64,000 bases of DNA, taken from contig CM070501.1 in assembly GCA_036346375.1 (NCBI GenBank), positions 51,253,326 to 51,317,325 on the forward strand. The letters run 5' to 3'. Position 1 is the first letter of the stretch; each line of letters opens with the position of its first letter. Made by a program: the position numbers and the translations under genes. The notes below the pieces were generated by a model. The model did not search any database. It saw only the letters and a program-made list of their open reading frames with translations, and had not been told where the DNA came from. Of the stretch, positions 43,801 through 56,888 are shown piece after piece. The DNA is from Guadua angustifolia (taxonomy: Eukaryota > Streptophyta > Magnoliopsida > Poales > Poaceae).

Positions 43801-44200
43801 CTTGCAAAAAATGTACCTTGAGGCCTATGAGCTCTCCAAATCTTCTAAGCATAAGATATAGCCATGTGCCCATGTGATGCAACGGAAACCCAATTTGAGA
43901 TAAAAAAATTTATTTACAAAGAGTATAACTTTATCTGAATAATAATATTCACTCTGAATGTGCAATGGTTAAATGTTTAAATCAATTCATCGAAACATAC
44001 AAATTTCAAGCACATGTTTACAAACTCGAGCTTAAAATTATCTTTAATTTCACAAACTTAAATAATAGTTCGGTTGTCTTTCAATCAATTAAAGAACATT
44101 TCATTATATGTTAATGGTGTCTCTTTGTTGATTAAAGACAAATGAAAAGTTTTTGAGAATAATGAAGCATTAGTTGCGTCAAAATATTCAAGATACTTTT
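43801..44200. other. AT-rich sequence, nothing recognised
   Basis: No open frame or repeat structure was recognised between the degenerate tandem repeat and the Sirevirus-like region. Confidence 0.4.
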
Positions 44201-46612
44201 AAATCATTCAAGTTGATTTGGGTTGTGCTCAATCGATCTTAGAGGTATCCATATGTGTATAATGGAGTGCAAGTAATGATTGAGGCAACCATGTTTGTTG
44301 GACTAACGATCTTCAATAAGTTGTGAAGTAGAATGAGTCCAAGAAGGTAAAGAATTGGAAACGAGAAGTGGTCATGTATTGATGAACTCAAAAGGTGATC
44401 CCGAAGTGAAGAGAGGGGCTAAAGAAGGTTCATTATGTGTTGATGAATAAGAAGAAGGAGACTCGATCCTAGAGAGAAGAAGATTAGAAATCTTAAAAGC
44501 TCCAAGTGGATCGTTAGAAGTAAAGGTATAACTAGCTAAGGTTAAGAATGTATTTCTAAACTTTTACCGGTCTCGGTGTTTGGATAGGAGATCAGATTGC
44601 TAGTTAGCTGCCGTACTATTAAGAGGGGTTGAGTCGTTTAACTTGAGTTTCATCATGTGTTGATAAACTTAATCCTGTTCACTCTAGTTCACTCTTTTGT
44701 TTGGATTTTGCATGAGCTAAGTATTTTCATGTGTTGCAAATAAAGGAGCCCATGTTTACTTCTTATTGAATCTTAATCGATTTGGTTTTTATATGGAGCT
44801 ATGAATTTGCATGTGTTGCAAAAGGGAGATAGCTCATGTAATTTAATTTGTGTGATTTTGCATGGAGCTAAGTTTTACATGTGTTGCAAAAGGTGAGAAC
44901 TCATGCATCGGTGTTTTAGCTTATGACTTGATCATGTGTTGATCATCACAAAGGGTAAGTAAAATTTATGCTTTGTGTTTGCAAAATGTTGATTTATTAT
45001 TTGCAAATGTGTTTTGCAAATAAGTTAGAGGTTATGGGTTTCGATCCTAGAGCATGTGTTTGCATTTGTAATGTGTTTTACAAAGTGTCGGGATTATATG
45101 TTGATCCTTACATGGCTATAAGATTGATCTCATAGCTTTTCGGCTTATTTGCAAATGTGTTTTGTAAAATATTGGTGTTCATGCATTTTATCTTAGAGCA
45201 TATGATTAAAATTACAAATATGTTTTGTAAAATTATTTTGATCATGAGTTTATTATCACATGGCTCAATATTTGATCTTAGTGACTCCTTCTAGCTTGTA
45301 GTCATGCCCTTGATCAAGTCTATATCAGAGATTTTGAAAAATCAGATTTTAGACTTGAATGACAACATTGAAGTTTTTGTTTTAGTGATATTTAAAAATA
45401 TCTATGGGTGTTTAAATCTTGAAAATAGATGGAGTTTGTAGCCCTCTTGATAAGCTTCGCATAGAACCCAAGATCACCCAAATCGGAGCTCGGAATAAAA
45501 AGTTATGAGTGTTTTAGTGACTAGAGCAGTGGTATGACCGGACCACCTACGGTCATACCGGTTTGCGGTATGACCAGACCCTCATAACGGCTTCTGGTAC
45601 AACCGGGGTCATTTCGGTGTACTTTTTCTAGAGGGCTCAAAAATTGAAAATATGCCCGGTATGACCAATCCCCTCTAGTATAACCGGATTTTCTGAGTAA
45701 CGATTAGCTTTTACTAGTCGTTGGATCAGAGGTTGGTCATATCGGCCCTAGGGCGGTATGACTGGGCTTCCAGGGTATTTTTGCCTCTTTTGCTACCCAA
45801 CGGCTAGTTTTTCTTATGAAGGCTACAAAAGGAGCCTTGGGGGCTAGCATTTGGTTGTTGTTAGATTTGTGGAGTATTTGGATGAGGTGTTGCATGTGTT
45901 GCACACCCATATTTATTTTTTTTGAGCTAAGAGTGAGCCTTAATTGCATGTGTTGCACTTGTGGAGGTCCTAGTGCATGTGTTGTATTTAGGAGGTCACT
46001 GGAGTGCATGTGTTGCACTAAGTGAAGTTCGAGTAAGAAAGCTTAGCTTATTATTCGTGGTGTTTGCCGACACCTAGACGACGTGGAGACACCATGCACG
46101 GTGAGCTTTCTCGACGAAGATTCTGAGAAGCCCTAGCAAGTTGTGAATGTCGGTACTCGTCTACCCAGAGCAGGAAAGAACAACCACTAATAGAATCAAG
46201 GCGGGTGCTCAATTCATAAAGCCGGTCCAAAGTGGTTTATACTAGCCTCAACGTGGACTAGGGGAGACCGACAAGTCTCCGAACACCACAGTAAAAAGTA
46301 TTGTGTCTCCTTGTGTATACTCACAATTCTTTATTTACATTGTTGCAATTTACATTCTTAGAATTAAATTGCTTGCTTATCTTTAGGATTGCAAATTGTT
46401 GTTAGAGATATAATTAGTTAGTACACATAGTGAGCCTAGTTGATTTAGGCTTTAATTGTCAAAATCTTAGTTTCTCGTTTTTGTATTATTATTTGTTAAG
46501 GTTTTGGCATAAATGTAATTAGGGGTGAATTGATTTGTAAAAATTTATAGAGTAGATTTTTAAAAAAAAACCCACCTAATCACCCCCTCTAATCGGCATC
46601 ATCGATCTTACA
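44200..46612 (+). mobile_element. Sirevirus-like LTR remnant
   Basis: The region has features of LTRs from the Sirevirus branch of Copia. It contains repeated GGTATGACC-type motifs, including the palindrome GGTCATACCG...CGGTATGACC at 45551-45575. It also has an 'aacggctagtttt' segment before a TATA-like 'ctacaaaagg' (about 45825-45834), and a right end 'ggcatcatcgatcttaca' at 46612. No coding sequence lies beside it, so it looks like a solo or truncated LTR. The left boundary is not defined. Many copies of 'catgtgttgca' occur throughout. Confidence 0.55.
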
Positions 46613-47256
46613 GATGGGAGTCTTGTGCATGTGTTGCATTCGGTGATCACCATTGTACATGTGTTGTACTTGGTGGAGCTCAAACAAAAGGGCTTGACTT
46701 GTTACTCTTGGTGTTTGTCGATACTTAGACGGCGTGTGGAGGCGTCGTACGCGGTGACCTTCTCAAGGAGATTGTGAGAAGACCTAGCAAAGTTGTGAAG
46801 GTCGGAGCTCACTTATCCAGAGGGAGAAAGAGCTACCACTCCTGGAATCGATGCGAGTGCTCAATTAGTGGAGCCGGTCCAAAGCGGTTTGGGCTTGCCT
46901 CAACGTGGACCAGGGGAGACCGGCAAGTCTTCGAACACCACAGTAAAATATCGTTGTGTCTCTTTGTGTTTGCATGCAATTCTCTATTTACATTGTTGCA
47001 ATTTACATTCCTATAATTAAATTGCTTAATTATCTTTAGGATTGTATATTCTTGAGTAAAGACATAATTAGCTTGTGCACTTAGTGAACCTAATTGACTT
47101 AGGTTTTAACTGTCAAAACCGTAGTTTATCGCTTCCTTATCTATTATCATTTGGGTTTTGATATAAGGGTATTTATGTGAGATTTTAATTAATTGTAGAA
47201 GAAATTTTTAAAAGCCATCTATTCACCTCTCTCTAGTCGGCATCCTCGATCTTACA
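45957..47256. repeat. Tandem duplication of about 650 bp
   Basis: 45957-46612 and 46613-47256 are collinear copies. Both contain 'gccggtccaaag', 'gcctcaacgtgga', 'ccgaacaccacagtaaaa' (or 'ttcgaacaccacagtaaaa'), 'tatttacattgttgcaattt' and the end 'tcgatcttaca'. They are clearly diverged, so the duplication is not recent. It may be one LTR end repeated, or two overlapping LTR insertions. Confidence 0.8.
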
Positions 47257-47469
47257 ATTGCAACGCCTCCACTCAGCAAATTTGAGAAGAAAAAATTTAA
47301 AAGTGTGTAGCGCTCCTACTAAGCGATTTTGGGGAAAATAAAATAAAAAAAAGCAGTGCAGCGCTCCCACACAGCCATATGCTATAGTACCACGCATGGT
47401 ATTGTAGCACACGGGTTTTTAAAAAATAAATACGCCAACGGGAGGCTAGTTCTGGGAAAAAAATATAGT

Positions 47470-48048
47470 ATAATTTTATTAGGTTTTGTAAATACATTAC
47501 AATAGAAAAAATTGTACGGCGGCTAGTTCTGAAAAAATCATATGACGGCTAGTTCTGAAAATTGCACGTTCTATCACAAATATTTTGATGACTCATATTC
47601 TGCGGGTTATATTCTAAGGGGGGCAAAATATAACACCATATATTTGAGTACACATCTGAATATATTATAATAGAAAAAAATTGTACGGCGGCTAGTTCTG
47701 AAAAAAATAATTCTCCAGGTAGTTCTATAAAAAATTCTGCAGGCCTAATTACTATTAATAATTCTGCGGGCCGTGGTGTCCTTCAATACCGTTGAGCTCG
47801 CAAAATTATTGACGATAATTAGGCCTGCAGAATATGGGTCCTTAAATATATTGTGTTAGACTTTGTCCTCCAAAGAATATGGCCCGTAGAATATAGGTCT
47901 CAAAATATTTATGGTAGGACGTGCGATTTTCAAAATTAACCGTCGTGTGATTTTTTTTTTCAAAACTACCAGGAGAATTTTTTTTTCCCAAATTAGCCGC
48001 TGTTCTATTTTTTTTATTATAATATATTTATAAAACCTAATAAAATTA
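47470..48048. mobile_element. Large foldback element
   Basis: Ends TAATTTTATTAGGTTTTGTA and TATAAAACCTAATAAAATTA are inverse. Inside, the left arm carries 'ggcggctagttctgaaaa' and 'attgcacgtt', and the right arm carries their imperfect complements. The core has a second, tighter palindrome built on 'ctgcaggcctaatta' (about 47737-47752) and 'taattaggcctgcag' (about 47816-47830). About 580 bp, no coding capacity. Confidence 0.65.
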
Positions 48049-48643
48049 GAGCCAAATTTGAGGGGAAAAAACCGATAGGGGCTAATTCTAAAAATAATAG
48101 AGAGAGCTACAACAGTGAAAAATTGTGGAACACGGCCGTCGGCCACCGGCAGCTGGAGCGCACTGACTGAATTACACTCAACCAAACAACAATACACTCA
48201 ACCAAACAACAAGGATTCTAATGAATTCTCCTCCATGGATTACAGGATTCTCAAACTAGTCAGTGTAGTACCATTTCCACAAAAATTCTACCACCGCATC
48301 ATGCCGTCATGGTTTGCAGCTCTGCTCAACGCACGTCAACATGCAGGCAAGTGATGGGAAAAAAGTGACAAATAATTGAAGATATTTTTTTCGAATTTTT
48401 ACACCTGCATTCACTACAGAATGGGGAAGGGTGTCTCACGGGCTCTATGTACATTAATTACATCGGGGCAGTAGGCCTGGATGGATTCCAACTGCGAGAC
48501 CCAAAAAAAAATGCAATTATCGACATTACAGGAGCAAAAAAGAATCTCTTGTGGCCTTCCCATATGAGTCCCCTGATACTAGGGCTCTGGAGCCTCGTTT
48601 CATGTTACTCCGGTGATCGCCAGGCGGCATGCCAGTCCTCAGG

Positions 48644-51600
48644 TCATCGGGCTGACCGAGTTGATGCAGCTGACGAGACTCGTTCAGAACTCCTTACGTT
48701 GTACCTCTCATATACCTTCTCACGGTTCTCGTTCCACCAGTTCTCTGCTTGATGCTCACCGAACCGTCTTCGACTGAAGAGATTAAAAACAAGTGCCAAT
48801 GGACAGGCAAATTAGACATCGCTTAACAAATAGAAGGCATCTCATGGTTCTCAATAAGATCCCAGTACAAACTTTGTGCCATTAAAAAGAGTAGAGCAGC
48901 GCTTGCGGTGCTGATTAAAATAAAGAGGATAAGAAACAATTGCTTAAGTTGTATTGCTCAAAACATTAAAGCAGTAGTGGTGATTAGACAATTGAATCAG
49001 GGAATAACACAGCCTTCTATTTTATGATCTGGAACATGCCACTACCAGCACGTTCAAGCAATAAAGCAATATGAGGCCGCATAAACATGTTGCAAAAAAT
49101 TATTTTATTCAAGCAATACCACATCTACTTATAAATGAAGCAAATAAAAAGCAACAATATAAGTACTTTAGAAAGAAGAGAGAAAATCTCAAGTTACCTG
49201 AAGCGTACCCGCTTCAGATCCCGAGTCCCATCATGAAGTGTTGTCAGTGTTATGTATACACCTGGTTCATACATTTCAATCCATTCAGCCTGAACTTGGG
49301 TGCTGGACAGTGATATCGTGCCTCGAGATTTGTAACCATCTTCACCATTTTGAAGGGACCTAGCATCCATGCTAGCACTGTCACCACCTTTACTGCTTGC
49401 AGTGAGAAACTCATCACTACTGCTACGTGCTCTTCGATTTGAATGTTCAGCATCATGAGGACTTGAAACCCTCTGGCTGTGAGCACTCACTTCGCTATTT
49501 TCACCAATACTACCTGGTAATTTATGTTGACTTGAGATTCCATTTGGGTGCAAAGATCGCCCGGTGTTCAGGCTAGGTGTGTTTAAAGCATTGATAGACT
49601 CATTTCGTGTCTGGTGAATCCCATTCATGCTAGAGTAAATACAAGCATGCGACTCGATGCCATTTGGAAAGTGTGATTGTTTTGCTTCATTGCCATCATA
49701 GGACTCCTGATCTGGAGGCAGTCTTTCAGCCATATCCTTAAGCTACACAAGCCACAGCAAAAGGCAGAAACAATAACCATCAGGGAAAAGGATTTCAGTA
49801 ACGAAACCAAAGAAAGGGGCACTTAACTGAAGAAAGCTCAGCTGAGTATTCTGACAGGTTAGGTGCCAAATACAAAACTTTCAGATTAATACCTTTTTTC
49901 AGGAATAAATGAATATTTAGGTACTGAACATTTTGAATTTGCATAATCCGATGACATTAAGCAATTATTGTTCTTGCAATGTAAAACATATGCCTTTTGT
50001 TTCTGGTGAAACAATCAAACCACCACCACAAAACCATTAGCATGTACATAACATGGCATTCTTAAAAACCAATGGTATTATGTGCAAGGAATACTACAGG
50101 CATGCAACAGCTAACTATTAATTCATGGGTTTCTACGAAGAAATGAGAGCACTAAGCCAATCAATAGTACCTGTGCTGTTAGGGATTTTATGACTTCCTT
50201 TGCAGCTTTGGACTTTGCAGATTCCTCTGCAACCAGCGTCATGGCCTCTTGAACTTTCTTGGCTGATTTCTGTAGCTCAAGCTCTTGAACCTCACAGCGG
50301 TGCCTCAAATTATCGACCTAAACAAGTGAATAAATTCACTTCTTTGCCCACATAATAAAAATCAAAGCAATGTACTTGCACATAAATCAAACGAAATACC
50401 TGTGCATGGAGTCTTTCTACTTCCTGATTTAACATCTCACTTGTTTTCGCAAGATTATCACTTTCCGCGACAGAAAGGCCATGAGTTGTTGGAACTGGTG
50501 TGGTAGAACATGCTGGACTGGGCTTGCGGGAGAAAGGGGAAACAGCCCTAGAAGATTTAACTGATTGAACTGCTGATGTGCGAACTGCTCTTGGAACTGA
50601 TCTGTTCAGATCAAGCCCACCAGATAAAGCAATATCTCTCAGCTGAAGAAGTGAACTCATTTGAGGAGTTCGAAGAAATGACAGCGCATCTGTTTTCTTC
50701 CCTAGCTTTGCTGCCTTGCTATCCAAACTTCTAATCATATCCATATTATTAGGTATAATTGCTTTAGCTAATTTAGCATCAGAGTTGCTTTCACCCGAGT
50801 GGCGAGGCACAGCATCTTTTCTCTTATTAATTGCACTAGAGTCTACGGCATTGTTCAATTTCAAGAAACAAGAATCACAAACACGGTAAGGTTTTGCGGG
50901 ATTAGGAGCCAAAGCTGCACCCAGAGCCTTCCGCGAGGTGCATGCGTTACAGTGGACAAGTCCACAATTATGGCAATTATGCCTCTTTCTGGTGAACCCA
51001 AATGGTTGTTGACATGATGCACATTGCGACTGCTCGGCTCCTGAGATCCACTTATGCTGGCATATAGCAGCAGTGAAGTTTGCACCACAGGCTATGTGCC
51101 TAACAGCCCTGTCTTTCAATGCCTCAACCAGAGTAGGTATTTTCCTATCCTCTATATCTCCATGACCCAATCTTCCATTGGCCCCTTTTCCCCATGTAAA
51201 AACCTCACTCTTAATTGTCAAAACTGCAACATGGTAGGAACCACAAGCAACTTGAACAACATGCTCACCCATAATCTCTTCAACTAGACATGGAAGCTTA
51301 CCATCTGAGCGGGGATTTCCAAGCTGACCATAAACAGTATTACCCATGCTCAAAACTTGTCCAGATGTTGTCAGGCCTACCGTAAGACTATGACCACATG
51401 CTATCCTGTGAAAATCATAATCGATAAGTGAAGCCACACATGTAGGCTTGAGTCGTGGTTCCTTATCACCATGACCAAGTCGATGCTTGTCACCATCTCC
51501 CCATGTGAAGAGCTTTCCAGAAGATACACTTGAACTGGACTGAGTAACTATAACTTCTACAACAGCCGCAGTGTGCCATACACCACACGCAACAGCAATT

Positions 51601-52313
51601 GTTTTCAACCCCGACAAAGACTCTACCTCCCTTGGACATGAAATGCTTTCACGGTTTCCATGGCCTAAAACTCCAAATGTACCATCGCCGAAGGTAAATA
51701 GCTGGCCCATTGATGTAATCAAAACTGTATGCCAGGTTCCACAAGAAACATAAGCAACTTGAAGACCATCCAGTGCTCCTGAAATCCTTTTAGGAATCCA
51801 GTGGCTTACATCAGTACCATGGCCTAGAAGTCCAACATTATGTGTTCCATCTCCCCATGTATAAAGTTCCCCAGCTGTTGTCACAGCACAGGTGTGGAAC
51901 TCCCCACAAGCAACGAGGTCCACATTGCAAACTGCTAACAACTCAACTAGACGAGGGTGAATAGAATCTTCTCGTGATCCATGGCCAAGGCGTCCTCCAG
52001 ATTCTTCACCCCATGTAAAGACTTCCCCATTTTTTGTGACCAAAGCAGCATGCTTGACTCCACAATCCACATGAGACACATCAAGGACTAGACTGGATTC
52101 CAAGGGCTTCGGTAGTAGGAAATCAGTCCTCACAGTTGACCTAATTACTGCATCAGAACCAGCTCTTACAGGGTTATCACAAAAAACTTCACCCCATACA
52201 TACACGTCGCCTGAAGAATCACAGTCATCTTGTGCAGAACCATGACTCGATGTACTCGGGGCACTAGAAGTGCTTACTCTGATAACGTCTGAAGAAGCCC
52301 CTTTATTGTGCAT
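48644..52313 (-). CDS. RCC1-FYVE-BRX domain protein (PRAF type, no PH domain seen)
   Basis: Four coding exons with GT-AG junctions and consistent phase: 50400-52313, 50171-50317, 49198-49742 and 48644-48773 (911 aa). Domains in order: a Ser-rich start (SSAPSTSSHGSAQDDCD); RCC1 repeats (residues about 30-415; FTWGEESGGRLGHG, YTWGDG, FTFGDGTFGVLGHG, FTWGKGANGRLGHG); a FYVE zinc finger (about 423-482; CASCQQPFGFTRKRHNCHNC, YRVCDSCF); a Ser-rich linker; a coiled coil (exon 2, LELQKSAKKVQEAM); and a C-terminal BRX domain (AEWIEMYEPGVYITL, then RRRFGEHQAENWWNENREKV). Start: the ATG at 52311-52313; the frame is open a little further up to a splice acceptor. Plant PRAF proteins normally carry an N-terminal PH domain. 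None is visible between here and a probable untranslated first exon ending at 53554. Such proteins are thought to bind phosphoinositides and act in membrane or polarity signalling. Confidence 0.9.
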
Positions 52314-53960
52314 ATTTGTCACATCTGATCTCCAAGTAATTATGGAGTTCTAAGAACAGTAACAATACATATGTACTACTGTCACAGGACTAACCAAACT
52401 GATCAAATGTTGAACCTGCAGTATTGCACATATTTAATAACAATGCGGTTAAAACCACTATACAAGATCAAATTGATACGGTAAAGTAAATACAAAGTAC
52501 ATAATTAAAGAGAAGTGGAAAATTTTGGGAGCTATGGGCACAATGGACAGTGTTATGGAGAACAAAATATCGGCACCCAATGAAGCTGAATGGCAGCAAT
52601 AAAATTAGGTTATTGTGCAGGTAAAATCAAGGTTACACTTAATACTTAAAAGTAAAAATAACATATGGTTGAGAAACTCTTGGTAAACTACTGCCCCATG
52701 GCCCCCATGAGAGCAGGATTTAGATATGAATATGAAAGTTTTGCAACGCCAGTCGCCAGATGAAATGTAGTTTTTTGTGATCTCATCTGTATATTTCTAT
52801 GAAGTGATGCAATTGACTGGTTTTAGGTTGTGTTTTGTAAATGATGCACGCTTTGATCATAAGCAACATAGAACGATTATGTTGAAATGCATGAACTCAC
52901 ACAATAGCTTTATCCTAACGAGGATCTGGCCGCTGGGCATTACTGCAGCGCCTCCTAATATTCATTAACTGCTACAGCACAAGACAATACACCGTGGATT
53001 CCAACGCTATGTTTCACTTAAAAATGCCGACTACATGTTTGGAAGTGCTAGCTAAAGCACTTGAAGCACGGGGAAATGGCGAGCACAGCAGCAGGTTATT
53101 TTGAACATAGTGATTTAAACCAGAATGCATTGCGCAGAACAGCAAGGCTATTTTTGTCATCACGAATTCCACACGGCCTAAGTCGAATCGAGATAGCAAT
53201 ATGCATAAATCCACCTGCCTTACCGCTCCACACAGCGTAATTTCTCCTACGCTCATTAACCCACAAGCGCGCAAGTAACAGCAATTCCAAGTGACCAAGC
53301 CCAAGCACAAACAAGAAAGTAGCCTCCTATCTTGCCATTCCAACAGCACAACCACAGAACAAATCTTAAACGGCAAAGCCCCCAACGAAACCCCCATCAA
53401 TCTAATCAGCAGCAGAGCTTCGAGTTAAGGCCCCAACTCTCTCCCCGCATCCTCAAAGAAAACACAGCCGCAAGCACGCGAACGGAGCCTCCTTTCTAGC
53501 CGTTTCGACACCAAGCACAGTGGTGGAGCACAAAAGCGCAGATTTTTCCGCACCTGAAGAGCTGAGGAGGCAGGAATCAAGCGACCGAGATCGCCGGGAA
53601 CCCTAGGGACCCCGCAGCGCAGCCTCTCCTCCTGCTCCTCCAAGATCCGGCCGAACTGGGGAATGAGGAGGGGGAAGCAGAGAGAGAGAGAGCAGCCAGG
53701 CCGGCGGCGGTTGGCCCAGGGTCCGTACGCCGGGGCGGGGCCCCGGGGGGAGGGGAGCTGTGGGGTCTCGGATTTTATTTTTCTTTTTTCTTCTTCTTTT
53801 CGAGGAGGAGGTGGTGGTGCGCGGGGGAGAGGGAGAGGGCGGAGGCGGAAGCGGAGACCGGAGGGACAGAGAGCGCTGCTGCTGTTGTGCTGCGCTTCTG
53901 TCTCTCGCTAGTCTTCTTGCACGAGGGATGCTTGCTGGGCTGTTCCTCGCTTCTCGGGGC
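52314..53960 (-). other. 5' leader, introns and promoter of the RCC1-FYVE-BRX gene
   Basis: A GC-rich stretch ending in CTTCAG|GTGCGG at 53554 looks like an untranslated first exon. A second small exon may lie near 52404-52424. Upstream (53680-53960) is a purine-rich region with (GA)n near 53682-53694. No PH-domain coding sequence was found in this interval. Confidence 0.5.
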
Positions 53961-56059
53961 TCGTCTTAGCGAAGGAAATCTCCGTTATCCTTCTTTAACA
54001 GCGGCATAATTACAGAGTTGCTCCAAAATGCAATCAGTGTAGACTACACTGTAGCACTATCAGGCCCTTCAAAATTTTCACATCCGAATTAGGCCTGTTT
54101 GAGGGTTGTGACTGGACTAAAAAACCCCTCCCTCCCTCGAACATCGGTTGGCGTCCTGCTCGACTGCTCGTCCTTGTGATACAGACACAGAAACGGAACA
54201 AAATGGCACTGCACACATCAGGCCATCATAAAGCTTTTAACAGAAAGAAAAAAAAGCTCAAATTGCAGTTAGTAGTAGTATATTTTATTTGGATTGGTTA
54301 GTGAAGAAGACAAGGAAGCTCGCATGATGGGAGGAGCACTGGAGCAGTGCTATTTGCTACGAGAATAACAGACCAAGTAGCTTAGGTAGTTGACCTATGT
54401 CTAGATAGGTGATGACCCATAAGATTTGCAGGACAAGCACAGCTGTTGTTTGCTAGCTTATTGCAGCTAAATCAACTGCCTACTGGTTAAAAACTAATTA
54501 AATAGTTAAAAGATGGCTGTTGGCACAGCTACTGCACTGTCAACATTTTAATCAATGACATTTTCCCAAGACATCACATTAATTTGCTCCAGCTAAAATT
54601 TCTGGCTTTGGAGTAGACATGCGTGCTCACAGAAAAAACATTTTCTTCAGTGCCTGAGACAAGCAGCATACCTTTAAATAATTTGTTTGAAATTATTTAT
54701 CCTTCCATCTTTTCCCCTGGCCATTTGTATACTAAGTAGCTTCTATTGCTGAACAATCCATTCAAAAGCTGCATACAATTGTATGAATCGAATTCCTCGT
54801 TGTGGCACCAACCATGCACGGATCGGCCTGCACTTTTACGTACGGATTGGCATTTTGTGCTTGGAATTTGAAGGGCATAGTTTAGGCCTTTAGGGCCATG
54901 GCCTCCAATTTTGTAGGCAATTAAGGGCACAGCTTTATGAGCCCCAAGACCCATGTGATGCCGCGACCATGAAAAGCCAACCGGAAAGTTAAGCACTTCA
55001 TGCCGTTTGCCGTGTAGTAAGTACTAGTGCTCCTCCGGTACGTAGTCCAAAAACCTTTCCAAATGGCTAGCTCCATAATTTTGCTACGGAGTTATAGCTC
55101 CGAGATGGCAATTAGTAGTCTCCGAGGAAGACCAAAAAAAAAGTTGCTACTGAATTTTGTTGAAAATGTGCGCAATATTTTAGTTCAAGATTTTATTACG
55201 AGAAAAATGACACAAAAGAGTAGATATGCATAAATTAGCAAGCAATACATTGTACTTCTAAATATGCTAAGAATTGAAAAATAATAGAGTAGGTCGGTGA
55301 CATGAATGACTTACGATTGAGATTGATGAAGAACAAGAAGCAGTCTAGACGCGGTTATGGAAGTAGTCGACATCGAGGAAGAAGCAGCGCGGCTACATGG
55401 GGGCGCTGCCCAGGAACCTTATTGCGTCTCGTGTAGGTAGTAATCTTTGCGGCAACGGCTCAGAGATACCGCTCACCCTCCTTTCTAGTGCACGCCGAGG
55501 AGAAAGGCTAGCACGGTTCAGTTGCTCAATACCACAGCACAACTATCCAGAGAGGATGAATAAAAATAGAGCTGGACACCAAAAGCTATCCAGGGAGGAG
55601 GAATAAGAATGGAGGTGTCCTGTGATGGACGTCTCTCCAGGTCCTTGTATAGGTACACGTCAGTTACTACTAACATTATATCAATTAATTCATTAGTAAT
55701 TGACGATATTATGTCAATTTACGTACTAGCAACTGATAACATTACGTCAATTAAACCGAATTAAAACATATGTTTAAATCACATTGAATTGGAATGAATA
55801 CAGATATAATTGCATGATTCATCAAAATAAAAGATGTATTTGATTTGCCAGGAGACGCTCTACAACGTAGCACGAGCGCTTGTCACAAGTCACACCATTC
55901 TTCACACAAAAATACACAAATACGTGAGCACGTGTGTTTAGCCAAAGTCGATTTCATAACATACTCATGCTATGTGTCACATTATTCAATGGATAGTAAG
56001 GACTCCACCTTATAAATTACCTTTCCTCTATTTAACTAGGCAATATGGTACTAAATCAT
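53961..56059. other. Intergenic stretch, no supported gene
   Basis: Only short open frames. Near 55675-55765 'taacattat(a/g)tcaatta' recurs, a small degenerate repeat. Nothing else is recognised. Confidence 0.4.
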
Positions 56060-56064
56060 ACATG

Positions 56065-56763
56065 TGTTGACACCAAAAACGTGATGTAGGGTTTTGGATC
56101 GCAACACACCAGACGAACGCCGGGTTCAGGTTTGCGCGAGCGTGCCAGTCGATTTGACCTAAACAATCGACAAGGGGAACGTGAATCGTTAAGGCCAGTA
56201 CCAAAGTGCTAATCGGCCTAGATCGATTGGCTACAGGCCGATGGAACGTAAGGGTAGCAACTAGCCGATGAAGGCTAGCTGGAAGGGTAAAAGGCAGATA
56301 AACTCTGAGAAGGCGATGCGCAGCAAAACAGAGCAAATCGACACGACAGAGTCAACGAAGAACAATAAGCGGCGCGCGCAACTCGTATTATTCGACGAAA
56401 GACAGTACAAGATTTGAAGAGGGATTGTTCTAATCTAAACCTAATGCAGAAGGTAAAAAGTAATGTGTAAATTTGTGGGTTGGCTCTGGGCGTCTTTTCC
56501 TCTCGCTTCTGGACCTCTTATATAGCACTTGGTCCGAACGTGTCCTTCTCGGTTTTCTCAATCACCCGTATCGGCCTCAATCTCTCCTTACCATGTAAAG
56601 CCCGATCGTATCCTTCTCAATCTCCTATCCTGCCCGTATTGGACTCGATTTCCTTGGGATCGAGGCCTTTCAATCTGAAACCGCATCAACTTGCTATAAC
56701 CAATATATCCCTTACCAAAACCGATTTCTACGATATCAGACCTGCCAAATTTGGGTGCAAACA
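56065..56763. mobile_element. Solo LTR
   Basis: It starts TGTTGACACCAAAAACGTG and ends CCAAATTTGGGTGCAAACA, short inverted ends of the style seen in grass Gypsy LTRs. ACATG flanks both sides exactly (56060-56064 and 56764-56768). At 699 bp with no internal region, it is the expected product of LTR-LTR recombination. Orientation is undecided. Confidence 0.82.
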
Positions 56764-56888
56764 ACATGCTTTGAAATTTTAAAAGAAATAGCCTCTCACG
56801 GGTCAATTTCTATCAATTTTTTTTCTTGTAGAGTTCTAATGGCTGTTGATGCTTTATTATCTCTGTGCCCCTATCTTGGAGACACATG

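Noticed and set aside
53663..53969. Plus-strand Gly/Arg-rich frames upstream of the RCC1-FYVE-BRX gene
   Set aside because: Purine-rich promoter and leader sequence read in the wrong direction.
55027..55233. A 68-codon frame containing RGRPKKK, resembling an AT-hook
   Set aside because: A single short basic motif in an AT-rich intergenic region, with no supporting domain, promoter or homologous context.
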